This document shows positions 16,752 to 25,202 of a DNA stretch of 64,000 nucleotides, in pieces. Position 1 is the first letter of the stretch; each line of letters starts with the position of its first letter. The notes under the pieces are model-generated. The model ran no database searches. It saw nothing but the letters and a program-made list of their open reading frames with translations, and had not been told where the DNA came from. The position numbers and the translations under genes were made by a program. The stretch covers positions 1 through 64,000 of the forward strand of contig CAKUPH010000001.1 in NCBI GenBank assembly GCA_934675115.1, written 5' to 3'. Source of the DNA: an uncultured Oscillospiraceae bacterium (GTDB taxonomy: Bacteria > Bacillota > Clostridia > Oscillospirales > Oscillospiraceae).

Positions 16752-18353
16752 ATGCTGAAGAAACGTATCCTTGCAACGCTCCTCGGGGCCGCCATGCTGC
16801 TGACGCTGGCCGCCTGCGGCAGCAAGCCTGCCGGAAACTCTTCCGCGCCCAATGCCTCTGGCACCGGTACCAACGCCCCGGCCGCCGCCTTTGGCGGGAC
16901 TCTGAACGTGGGCATCAGCGACGCCCTCGGCTCTTTCCAGCAGGGCGCCAACCAGGGCGACTGCTGGACCGGCATTTACCTGGTTTTCGACGCTCTGTTC
17001 TATCACGACACCGAGACCAAGGAGGTCTACTCCTACATTCTGGACGACTGGTATTATGAGGACGACCTGACCTTCGTCATGAAGCTCAAGGATGGCGTAT
17101 ACTTCAACAACGGTCAGAAGGCCACGTCGGAGGACGTGCTCTACTCCCTGACCAACTACGCCCAGCGGCGGGCCATGACCGCCTCCATGTTCTCCGGCGT
17201 GGACGCGGAGAATTCCTACTGCCCCGATGAGCTGACCACTGTGGTCAAGTTCCGCGAGCCGTGGGGCCCCGGCATTTTCTCCGTGGATTCCCCGCTGTTC
17301 TGCAAGTCCTGGTGTGAAGAGGTGGGCTGGGACTCTCAGGACTGGCTCAACTGCCCCGTAGGCTCCGGCCCGTACAAGGTCACCAGCTATGTCACCGACT
17401 CCAAGGCCACGCTGGCCCTGCGGGACGACTTCTGGGGCGACGAGACCATGTACAACCCCGATATCAAGGAGATCACCCTGAACTACTACCCTGAGATCGC
17501 CACCATGTTCATCGACCTCCAGACCGGCGCCATCGATCTGGCCCTCAACATTGCCGAGGCTGACTACGCCCGCGGCATGAACGGCATCGACGGCATCACC
17601 GTGGAGCGGATCTCCACCAACGAGACGGAATTCCTGTGCATGGACACCAAGAACCAGTATCTGAAGGACGAGAACGTCCGTCTGGCCATCGCCTACGGCG
17701 TGGACTGGTCCGTTGTGGCGGACGCCGGCTTCGGCTCCCTGCAGGCTCCCGCCACCTCCATTCTCAGCTCCGAGAGCCCCTATTACAAGGACTGCGGCGG
17801 CTATCCCTATGACCTTGAAAAGGCCAAGGACTATCTGGCCGCCTCCGGCTACAGCGTCGAGGAGCTTACCTTCAAATTCGTCGCCATGGCTGACGCTGAC
17901 CAGCAGAACATGGCCGAGGCCTTCCAGTTCTACATGAATCAGCTGGGCATGACCGTCAACATCGAGTATCTGGACTTTGCCTCCGCCCTTGGCACATGGA
18001 TGGAGGAGGGCGGCACCGACTTCAACTTCCAGGAGTCCGCCACCGGCTCCCTCTCCGGTGAGCCGTACATCTCTCTTAACGCGCTGATGACCGCCTACGG
18101 CAACTTCGCCATCTGCACCGTGGACGACGACCAGTTCAACCAGCTGGCTGAGCGCGCCATGAAGACCATCGACCGCGACGAGCGCGCCGCCGCCTTCGCG
18201 GAGCTTCAGACCTATGCCCACGACCACGCCTGGGTCATCCCCATGCTGGAGGGCTACTACGCGCTGGGCTATGACAACACTGTCATTTCCGCCGTGGACT
18301 TCGGAAGCGCCATCGGCGCCAACCTGCGGCATGTAACGCTGTCCGGCCAGTGA
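16752..18353 (+). CDS. ABC importer substrate-binding lipoprotein, second system (SBP_bac_5 family)
   Basis: This 533-residue binding protein has a signal peptide ending in LAAC, then the family-5 fold (DGVYFNNGQKATSEDVLYSL matches the conserved early motif). It is homologous to the protein at 8072, but differs enough that another ligand is likely. It lies 46 bp after the SnoaL-like gene. A perfect hairpin separates it from its permease genes, as in the first system. Confidence 0.9.
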   Translation: MLKKRILATLLGAAMLLTLAACGSKPAGNSSAPNASGTGTNAPAAAFGGTLNVGISDALGSFQQGANQGDCWTGIYLVFDALFYHDTETKEVYSYILDDWYYEDDLTFVMKLKDGVYFNNGQKATSEDVLYSLTNYAQRRAMTASMFSGVDAENSYCPDELTTVVKFREPWGPGIFSVDSPLFCKSWCEEVGWDSQDWLNCPVGSGPYKVTSYVTDSKATLALRDDFWGDETMYNPDIKEITLNYYPEIATMFIDLQTGAIDLALNIAEADYARGMNGIDGITVERISTNETEFLCMDTKNQYLKDENVRLAIAYGVDWSVVADAGFGSLQAPATSILSSESPYYKDCGGYPYDLEKAKDYLAASGYSVEELTFKFVAMADADQQNMAEAFQFYMNQLGMTVNIEYLDFASALGTWMEEGGTDFNFQESATGSLSGEPYISLNALMTAYGNFAICTVDDDQFNQLAERAMKTIDRDERAAAFAELQTYAHDHAWVIPMLEGYYALGYDNTVISAVDFGSAIGANLRHVTLSGQ

Positions 18354-18403
18354 GCGCCCCATCCCGGCACGGCGTCCAATGGGACGCCGGAGACGGTCAA
18401 ACC

Positions 18404-18439
18404 ACTGATTTCCCCGGCCCGCGGGCCGGGGAAATCAGT
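18404..18439 (+). other. Intergenic hairpin between binding protein and permease genes, second system
   Basis: A 36-bp perfect palindrome (ACTGATTTCCCCGGCC with its complement, loop CGCG). No T-run follows. The position matches the hairpin at 9748, which suggests a conserved way of setting binding-protein to permease stoichiometry. Confidence 0.75.
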
Positions 18440-18459
18440 TCCATCCCGGAGGTATCGAA

Positions 18460-19446
18460 ATGAGCAAATACATCCTGAAGCGTCTGCTCTGGATGATCCC
18501 CGTGGTGCTGGGCGTGCTGCTGATCGTTTTCTTCATCAGCTACATCACCCCCGGCGACCCGGTCAAGACCATTCTGGGCAGCAACTACACGCAGGAGGCG
18601 TATGACGCCAAAACAAAAGAGCTGGGGCTGGATAAGCCCTTCTTCTATCAATACGGAAAATATGTGCTGGACATGGTGACAAAGGGCGACCTCGGCACCT
18701 CCTACTCTTATGGGCACTCTGTATCCGAGCAGATCTGGAGCCGGATGGGCATCACCTTTGAGATCGGCATACTGGGCGTACTGCTCACCATCATTCTGGG
18801 CGTTCCCTTCGGCGTGCTGTCGGCCACGAAGCAGTACTCCGTTCTGGATTACAGCGTCACCACCCTGTCCACCCTGTTCGCGGCCATGCCGAACTTCTGG
18901 CTTGCGCTGGTGGCTATCCTGCTGTTTTCCCTGAAGCTGCGCTGGCTCCCGGCCACCGGCTTCGGCACCGTGCAGCAGCTGATCCTCCCCGTCCTCACCA
19001 ATGCCCTGACGTCCGTGGCGGTGGTGGCCCGCATGACCCGCTCCTCCATGCTGGAGGTCATCCGGCAGGACTACATCCGCACCGCCCGGGCCAAGGGCCT
19101 GCGGGAGGGGACGGTCATCCGGCGGCACGCCCTGAAAAACGCGCTGATTCCGGTGCTCACCGTGGTGGGCATGCAGATGAGCATGGTCATGGGCGGCTCC
19201 GTCATTGTGGAGACGATCTTTTCCATCCCCGGGCTGGGCGCCTACATGATGGCGGGCATCAACGCCCGGGACTATCCGGTCATCAACGGCTGCGTGGTGG
19301 TGCTCTCGCTGAGCATCTGCGTGATGAACCTGCTGGTGGACATCGCCTACGCCTATGTGGATCCCCGCATCCGCGCGCAGTACGAGCGGCCGAAGAAAAA
19401 GCAGAAAACAGCCGCGGCCGCGGCGAACGGAGGTGGCCAGTCATGA
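18460..19446 (+). CDS. ABC importer permease (DppB type), second system
   Basis: This 328-residue permease has the same architecture as the protein at 9843: MSKYILKRLLWMIPVVLGV as first helix and the EAA coupling loop YIRTARAKGLREG. The C-terminal tail is rich in Lys and Ala. Its TGA overlaps the next ATG (ATGA at 19443), so the two permeases are translationally coupled. Confidence 0.92.
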   Translation: MSKYILKRLLWMIPVVLGVLLIVFFISYITPGDPVKTILGSNYTQEAYDAKTKELGLDKPFFYQYGKYVLDMVTKGDLGTSYSYGHSVSEQIWSRMGITFEIGILGVLLTIILGVPFGVLSATKQYSVLDYSVTTLSTLFAAMPNFWLALVAILLFSLKLRWLPATGFGTVQQLILPVLTNALTSVAVVARMTRSSMLEVIRQDYIRTARAKGLREGTVIRRHALKNALIPVLTVVGMQMSMVMGGSVIVETIFSIPGLGAYMMAGINARDYPVINGCVVVLSLSICVMNLLVDIAYAYVDPRIRAQYERPKKKQKTAAAAANGGGQS

Positions 19447-20348
19447 TGCTCTTTACCGAAAAGCAGAAGCGCCGCCACGCGGACGACATGGAGGAGCTCA
19501 CCCGCCGCCACAGCCAGTGGGGCGACGTCATGCGCCGTCTGACCCGGAACAAGCTGGCCATGGTGGGTCTGTTCATCGTGGTGGTCATCCTGTTCTGCAC
19601 CATTTTTGCCGGTGTCATCACCCCTTACAGCTACGATGTGCAGGATTACGCCGTGCGCTTCCAGTATCCCTCGCTGGCCCATCCCTTCGGGACGGACAAC
19701 TTCGGCCGGGACCTGTGCAGCCGCATTCTCTACGGCGGCCGGGTATCCCTGCTGGTCGCGCTGCTGGCGGTGGCCATCTCCATCGTCATCGGCGGCTTCC
19801 TCGGCGCCACCGCCGGTTATTTCGGCGGAAAGCTTGAGACCGCCGTCATGCGCGTCATGGATATCGTCATGGCCATTCCCGGCCTGCTGCTGGCGGTGGC
19901 CATCTCCGCCGGACTGGGCACCGGTATCTTTAACACCGCGCTGGCCGTCTCCATCGCCGGCATCCCGCCCACGGTGCGGATGCTGCGGGCCACGGTGCTC
20001 CAGATCCGGGACGAGGAATATGTGGAGGCCGCCCGGGCCACTGGCTCCAGCGACATGCGCATTATTTTCCGCCACGTTCTGCCCAACACCATCGCCCCGC
20101 TGATCGTGGACTCTACGCTCCGCATCGGCATCAACATTCTCCAGATCTCCAGCCTGTCCTTCGTGGGGCTGGGCATCAAGCCGCCGCAGCCGGAGTGGGG
20201 CTCCATCCTCTCCGCCGGGCGGGCCTATATTCAGGATTTCTGGCCCATCATCGTTTTCCCCGGCCTTGCCATCATGCTGACGCTGCTGGGCTTCAACCTG
20301 TTGGGTGACGGCCTGCGGGACGCGCTGGACCCGCGGCTGAAGCAGTAA
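19443..20348 (+). CDS. ABC importer permease (DppC type), second system
   Basis: This 301-residue permease has an N-terminal cytoplasmic extension, a helix at about 37-60, HPFGTDNFGRDLCSRILYGGR, the coupling loop EAARATGSSDMRIIFRHVLPN and the C-terminal GLRDALDPRLKQ. It pairs with the DppB-type protein just upstream. An ATG at 19446 is an alternative start. Confidence 0.92.
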   Translation: MMLFTEKQKRRHADDMEELTRRHSQWGDVMRRLTRNKLAMVGLFIVVVILFCTIFAGVITPYSYDVQDYAVRFQYPSLAHPFGTDNFGRDLCSRILYGGRVSLLVALLAVAISIVIGGFLGATAGYFGGKLETAVMRVMDIVMAIPGLLLAVAISAGLGTGIFNTALAVSIAGIPPTVRMLRATVLQIRDEEYVEAARATGSSDMRIIFRHVLPNTIAPLIVDSTLRIGINILQISSLSFVGLGIKPPQPEWGSILSAGRAYIQDFWPIIVFPGLAIMLTLLGFNLLGDGLRDALDPRLKQ

Positions 20349-20361
20349 GGAGGGCGGAACG

Positions 20362-21339
20362 ATGAGCTTACTTGAGATCAAAGATCTGACCGTTCACTAC
20401 CGCGCCCACGACACGGTGGTCAAGGCGGTCAACGGCGTCAGTCTCTCCATCGAAAAGGGTCAGACCCTGGGTCTGGTGGGCGAGACCGGCGCGGGCAAGA
20501 CCACCACCGCCCTGTCCATTCTGCGGCTTCTGTCCGAGCCTCCCGCCGAGATCTGCGGCGGGCAGATCCTCCTCAACGGGAGGGATCTGCTCCAGATGAA
20601 GGACAGCGAGCTGCGGAAGATTCGCGGCAATGAGATCTCCATGATCTTTCAGGATCCCATGACCGCCCTGAACCCCATTATGCGGGTGGGCGACCAGATT
20701 GCGGAGGTCATCGAGCTTCACCAGAAGTGCTCCAAGCAGGAGTCCGTGGGAAAGAGCCTTGCCATGCTGGAGCTGGTGGGCATCCGGCCGGAACGCTCCA
20801 CCGACTACCCCCATCAGTTTTCCGGCGGCATGAAGCAGCGGGTGGTCATCGCCATGGCGCTGGCCTGCTCCCCCAGGCTGCTGCTGGCGGACGAGCCCAC
20901 TACCGCACTGGACGTGACCATTCAGGCGCAGGTGCTGGACATGATGAACGACCTGAAGCAGAAGCTGGGCACCTCCGTGCTTATGATCACCCATGACCTG
21001 GGCATCGTGGCCGAATGCTGCAACTATGTGGCCATCATGTACGCCGGCGAGATCGTGGAGTACGGCGACCTGCGCCAGATCTACCGGGAGACCGCCCACC
21101 CCTATACCAAGGGGCTGTTCGGCTCCCTGCCCTCGCTGGACAAAAAGGCGGAGCGGCTCCAGCCCATCGCGGGGCTGATGCCCGACCCGGCCCGGCTCCC
21201 GAAGGGCTGCAAATTTCACCCCCGCTGCCCCCGCTGCACGGAAAAATGCCGCAGCGTGGAGCCTGAGACCATCGATCTGGGCGGCGGCCATCTGGTCAAG
21301 TGCCACCTGTGCGGCACGGGAGAGGAGGAAACGGCATGA
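20362..21339 (+). CDS. ABC importer ATPase (DppD type), second system
   Basis: This 325-residue ATPase has Walker A GETGAGKTT, signature QFSGGMKQR, Walker B LLLADEPTTALD, and the C-terminal four-Cys region CKFHPRCPRCTEKCRS. Bases 20821-20927 are identical to 12209-12315 of the first system, while both flanks diverge, which suggests gene conversion. It overlaps the next gene by 4 bp. Confidence 0.92.
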   Translation: MSLLEIKDLTVHYRAHDTVVKAVNGVSLSIEKGQTLGLVGETGAGKTTTALSILRLLSEPPAEICGGQILLNGRDLLQMKDSELRKIRGNEISMIFQDPMTALNPIMRVGDQIAEVIELHQKCSKQESVGKSLAMLELVGIRPERSTDYPHQFSGGMKQRVVIAMALACSPRLLLADEPTTALDVTIQAQVLDMMNDLKQKLGTSVLMITHDLGIVAECCNYVAIMYAGEIVEYGDLRQIYRETAHPYTKGLFGSLPSLDKKAERLQPIAGLMPDPARLPKGCKFHPRCPRCTEKCRSVEPETIDLGGGHLVKCHLCGTGEEETA

Positions 21340-22307
21340 GCGGCGGAACGGCTCTGCTGCGTACAGAGCACCTGAAAAAATATTTCAGCACCTCCTCCGG
21401 GATGCTTCACGCCGTGGACGACGTCACGCTGTCCATCGAGGAGGGAAAGACCCTCGGCGTGGTGGGGGAGTCCGGCTGCGGCAAATCCACCCTCGGACGG
21501 ACCATTCTTGGCCTGACAGAGGCCACGGACGGCGCCGTATACTTCCGGGACAAGGACGTCACCCACCTTAAGCGCGCGCAGCGCAGGCGGCTCCAGCAGA
21601 AGATGCAGATCATCTTTCAGGATCCCTTCTCCTCTCTGAATCCCCGGATGTCGGTGTCCGACCTTATCGCCGATCCCCTCAAGACTTACCGCCTGTGCTC
21701 ATCCAAAAAGGAGCTTCAGGACCGGGTGTTCGAGCTTATGGAGTATGTGGGCCTTGACCGGCGCTTCGCCGTCTCCTACCCTCACGAGCTGGACGGCGGC
21801 CGCCGGCAGCGCATCGGCATTGCCCGGGCGCTGGCGCTGGACCCGGAATTTATCGTCTGCGATGAGCCGGTGTCTGCCCTGGACGTATCCATTCAGGCCC
21901 AGATCCTCAACCTGCTTCAGGATCTTCAGGCCCAGAAGGGCCTGACCTACATGTTCATCACCCATGACCTGTCGGTGGTCAAGCATATCTCCGACGATAT
22001 TCTCGTCATGTACACCGGCTGCATGGTGGAGAAATCCCCTGCCGACGACCTGTTCGATCATCCGCTGCACCCCTACACCAAGGGCCTGCTGTCTGCCATC
22101 CCCATTCCGGACATCGAACGGAATACCAAGCGCATCCTCCTGACCGGCGAGATCTCCTCGCCCATCGATCCCGCCCCCTGCTGCCGCTTCGCCTCCCGCT
22201 GCCCCTACGCCACGCCGGAGTGTCTGGAGCGCCAGCCGGACTATGAAGAGGTGCTGCCCCAGCACTTCGTGGCCTGCCACCATGCGCGCGACATCAACGG
22301 GCTGTAA
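21336..22307 (+). CDS. ABC importer ATPase (DppF type), second system
   Basis: This 323-residue ATPase begins at ATG 21336, 4 bp inside the previous gene and after GAGGAGG. Walker A is GESGCGKST, the signature ELDGGRRQR, Walker [13 protein letters not shown], and the C-terminal Cys-containing oligopeptide domain is present. The following gene starts 26 bp inside it. Confidence 0.92.
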   Translation: MSGGTALLRTEHLKKYFSTSSGMLHAVDDVTLSIEEGKTLGVVGESGCGKSTLGRTILGLTEATDGAVYFRDKDVTHLKRAQRRRLQQKMQIIFQDPFSSLNPRMSVSDLIADPLKTYRLCSSKKELQDRVFELMEYVGLDRRFAVSYPHELDGGRRQRIGIARALALDPEFIVCDEPVSALDVSIQAQILNLLQDLQAQKGLTYMFITHDLSVVKHISDDILVMYTGCMVEKSPADDLFDHPLHPYTKGLLSAIPIPDIERNTKRILLTGEISSPIDPAPCCRFASRCPYATPECLERQPDYEEVLPQHFVACHHARDINGL

Positions 22308-23115
22308 GCTCCGCCGGTGCGGCGCGGCGCTCCTGCTGCTGGCGGCGCTGCTGTGCCTGCCCGCGCGGGCGTACAGTCCGGCGGAGCCGGTGGGCAAGCC
22401 GGGAATGCTGCTCACCGCCATGAGCGGGAACGGCTCCCTCAGCGGGGAATCCATCCTTGGCAGCGCCGCGGCGGACGCCGTCCGGCTGGCCGCCGGTTCC
22501 GACTTTGCCCTGCTGTGCGGCGGGCAGTTTGCCGCCAATCTGGAGCCGAAAACCGTGACCTACGCGGACATCTGCCGCCTGTTTGCCGACGGGGATACCG
22601 GTCTGACCGTCGTGCGGGTCACGCCAAAAGCCCTGCGGCAGCTGCTGGAGCACGGCTTGTCCCGCATCACGCTGGACGAGACGGAGAGCATCGACCGCGC
22701 GGTCTCCGCCTTCGGCGGCTTCCCTCAGATCTCCGGCTTTACCCTGACCTATGATGCCTCCGCCCACCCGGGCGAACGGGTGATGCGCATCTGTCTGGAT
22801 GGCAGAAAGCTGGATCTTGAGGACGATGTGACCTCCTACACCCTCGCCCTGCCCGCGGCGGTGGCGGAGGGGGCCTACGGCTATCCCGCCCGGTCCGGTA
22901 CGGGACTCACCGTCACGCTGGCGGAGGCCATGGCGGATTATGTGGCCTCCGGCGTTCCGGACACCTATACCGGGCATGACCGGATCACGGAGGTCGGCTG
23001 CACGGAGTACGACATCATCAACCGCGTCCCCGCGGAATGCGCCGTGGCGGCGCTGTGCATCTGGGCGGCCACCCGGCTGTGGAAATTCAAGCACGACGGA
23101 ACGCACACCCGCTGA
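22282..23115 (+). CDS. Orphan 5'-nucleotidase C-terminal domain protein, second system
   Basis: This 277-residue protein is placed at ATG 22282, which gives a signal peptide ([20 protein letters not shown]). It overlaps the ATPase gene by 26 bp. The body matches the 5'-nucleotidase C-terminal domain: GSAAADAVRLAAGSDFALLC near 56-75 and FPQISGFTLTYDAS near 152-165. No metallophosphatase domain is present. A weak hydrophobic segment near the C-terminus (about 250-265) precedes a positively charged tail, so it may be anchored like its paralogue at 13685. It sits at the same place in the second importer operon, immediately before the flavoprotein gene. Confidence 0.72.
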   Translation: MRATSTGCKLRRCGAALLLLAALLCLPARAYSPAEPVGKPGMLLTAMSGNGSLSGESILGSAAADAVRLAAGSDFALLCGGQFAANLEPKTVTYADICRLFADGDTGLTVVRVTPKALRQLLEHGLSRITLDETESIDRAVSAFGGFPQISGFTLTYDASAHPGERVMRICLDGRKLDLEDDVTSYTLALPAAVAEGAYGYPARSGTGLTVTLAEAMADYVASGVPDTYTGHDRITEVGCTEYDIINRVPAECAVAALCIWAATRLWKFKHDGTHTR

Positions 23116-23150
23116 CCGTCTGACAAAACTCAAGAAAGGTCGTGAAAGAC

Positions 23151-24686
23151 ATGATCAAAACTGTGGATCTGTGTGTGATCGGCGCGGCGGGCGGCGGAAT
23201 GTCCGCCGCCGTCAGCGCCGCGCAGCACGGCGTGAAAAACATCCTGCTACTGGAAAAAATGAAGGCCCCCGGCGGCTGCACCGTCATGAGCGCCGGCATG
23301 ATGGGCATCAACACCCCCGTCCAGCGGCGCTTCGGCCAGAAATTTGACGTGGACGAGGAGTACCGGAAGCTCATGCGCCTGCTGAACTGGCGGTGCGACG
23401 CCAAGCTGGTGCGCAAATGGCTCAACGGCTCCGGCGAGAATTTCGAATGGCTGGAGGATCTGGGGCTGGAGTACAGCTTCTGCTGCACCGAGAGCGCCGA
23501 CCTGTCCAAGGTCAAGCCCACCCACAACCGCACCGGCCATTGGGACGGGCAGAAGTGGGTCATGGAGATGCAGGGGCCGAAGCTGGTCAAGTGCCTGCGG
23601 GAGGCCTGCGCCAGATACGGCGTAGAGATCATGACCGGCACCCGGGCGCGGCACCTGCTGACGGAGGACGGCCGGGTCACCGGCGTGGAGGCGGAGGGCC
23701 CTGACGGCCCCGTGACCGTTCACGCGAAGGCCGTCATCCTCGCCACCGGCTCCATCTCCAGCAATAAGGACCTGATCCGCCGCTTCTACTGCACCGATGA
23801 GTACCGGGATGTCCACATCATGGCGGAGCTTCCCCACAACACCGGCGACGGCCTGATCATGGCGGAGGAGATCGGCGCGGCGGCGGGCCGGATCGGCACG
23901 CTGTTCATCGGCCCCCACAACCACTATCCCCGGGCCAGCGAGCTGGTGGGCATGCTCATGCGCCGCCCCCAGCCCATCAAGGTCAACCAGAACGGCGAGC
24001 GCTTCACCAACGAGGCCATTCCCTTCGAGGAGGAGTTCGGCTGGATGATGTCGCTGAGCGTGGACTGCCAGCCCGGGAAAAAGAGCTACACCCTCATGGA
24101 TCAGAACTACATCGACGCCGTCCGCGCCCACACGGATTTTCTCCCCGCCCGGTACGACACCGGCTGCCAGATGGAGGCTCCCCCCAGCTTCGGCGGCCCC
24201 ATCTGCCCGGTGGAAAAGGGGCAGAATCCCGCCACATGGCGGGAGCGCATCATGGAGCATCTGGAATACGAGCAGTCCCGGGGCAACGCGAAGATCTGCC
24301 AGACGCTGGACGAGGCCGCCGAGTTCATCGGCTGCGACCCCGCAGTCCTCAAGGACACCGTGGCCCGCTACAACACGTACTGCGCCCGCAGATATGACGA
24401 GGAATTCCTGAAGGGTGAGCAGTATCTGGAGCCCGTGACCCAGCCGCCCTACTACGTCATTCTTGGCCGCTCCGGCATCGACACCTGCCTCGGCGGCCTG
24501 AAAATCGACAACCACCAGCGCGTCATGGATCTGGAGGGGCACGCCATCCCCGGCCTGTACGCCGCGGGCGTCATGTGCTCCGGCTGGTTCAATGATTCCT
24601 ACTGCTACTTCGGCTCGGAGATGAGCTTTACCATCTACTCCGGCCGCACCTCCGGCGCGGAAGCCGCCGCCTATCTGCAAAGCTGA
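23151..24686 (+). CDS. FAD-dependent oxidoreductase of the fumarate reductase flavoprotein family
   Basis: This 511-residue enzyme has an N-terminal FAD fold (VDLCVIGAAGGGMSAAVSAA), the second FAD contact KAVILATGSISSN near 195-207, a capping domain, and the C-terminal GLKIDNHQRVMDLEGHAIPGLYAAGVMCSG motif spread over about 445-475. The family includes fumarate reductase, urocanate reductase and 3-ketosteroid 1-dehydrogenase. No haem or FMN domain is attached and no Tat signal is seen, so electrons should come from a cytoplasmic donor. ATG 23151 is preferred to GTG 23142. It is the last gene of module B, ending at a terminator, and probably reduces or oxidises a C-C bond of the imported compound. 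Confidence 0.85.
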   Translation: MIKTVDLCVIGAAGGGMSAAVSAAQHGVKNILLLEKMKAPGGCTVMSAGMMGINTPVQRRFGQKFDVDEEYRKLMRLLNWRCDAKLVRKWLNGSGENFEWLEDLGLEYSFCCTESADLSKVKPTHNRTGHWDGQKWVMEMQGPKLVKCLREACARYGVEIMTGTRARHLLTEDGRVTGVEAEGPDGPVTVHAKAVILATGSISSNKDLIRRFYCTDEYRDVHIMAELPHNTGDGLIMAEEIGAAAGRIGTLFIGPHNHYPRASELVGMLMRRPQPIKVNQNGERFTNEAIPFEEEFGWMMSLSVDCQPGKKSYTLMDQNYIDAVRAHTDFLPARYDTGCQMEAPPSFGGPICPVEKGQNPATWRERIMEHLEYEQSRGNAKICQTLDEAAEFIGCDPAVLKDTVARYNTYCARRYDEEFLKGEQYLEPVTQPPYYVILGRSGIDTCLGGLKIDNHQRVMDLEGHAIPGLYAAGVMCSGWFNDSYCYFGSEMSFTIYSGRTSGAEAAAYLQS

Positions 24687-24687
24687 C

Positions 24688-24734
24688 AAAAACCTCCCCT
24701 GCCGTGCCCAAAATCACACGGCGGGGGAGGTTTT
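24688..24734 (+). terminator. Terminator of module B
   Basis: AAAACCTCCCC and GCCGTG pair with CACGGC and GGGGAGGTTTT. It is symmetrical enough to work on both strands. Confidence 0.85.
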
Positions 24735-24830
24735 CTGTTGATTCCGCATCGTCCGCACAAGGTCCGTCTGCTTCCCGGACGTAAAGCACCGGCGGCGCTG
24801 TACGGTACTCTGAGCATTCAGTCATGAAGC

Positions 24831-24988
24831 GAATTCCGTCCATTTCAAGGTTTTGCTCCGCAAAAACGCTTGTACGCCGCACCCGCGGCGGGCATGACCA
24901 TGCCCGGCTCAGAACAGCCCGGTGATCACGCCATTCTCGTCCACGTCGATCTTCTCGGCGGCCGGGACCTTGGGCAACCCCGGCATGG
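24831..24988 (-). repeat. Second copy of the fhs 3' end plus R1 hairpin element
   Basis: Bases 24831-24988 repeat 25044-25202 with a one-base length difference in a T-run. The unit contains the last ~80 bases of fhs, including its stop codon, and the R1 hairpin that follows it. This is a tandem partial duplication that leaves a non-functional fhs tail. Between the copies is a short hairpin (ATGGGC-TTAC-GCCCAT, 24993-25010). The rest of 24735-25043 contains no gene I can support. Confidence 0.85.
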
Positions 24989-25043
24989 CCCCAATGGGCT
25001 TACGCCCATCGGGGACCCCGATTTGATCCAAATGGCCGGAAGT

Positions 25044-25202
25044 GAATTCCGTCCATTTCAAGGTTTTTGCTCCGCAAAAACGCTTGTACGCCGCACCCGC
25101 GGCGGGCATGACCATGCCCGGCTCAGAACAGCCCGGTGATCACGCCATTCTCGTCCACGTCGATCTTCTCGGCGGCCGGGACCTTGGGCAACCCCGGCAT
25201 GG
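25044..25202 (-). repeat. R1 hairpin element abutting fhs, with the true fhs 3' end
   Basis: This is the copy that includes the real fhs stop (25123). The R1 hairpin has arms GTTTTTGC and GCAAAAAC. Its bases differ from the window-start copies by paired changes in the stem. Lying directly after a stop codon, it could act as a 3' end or terminator-like structure, although the T-run is weak. Confidence 0.75.

Noticed and set aside
456-24686. A true bile acid 7-alpha-dehydroxylation (bai) operon
   Set aside because: Only BaiCD/BaiH-like and BaiE-like proteins are seen. No bile acid CoA ligase, CoA transferase or BaiG-type transporter is present, and the genes are in two importer operons.
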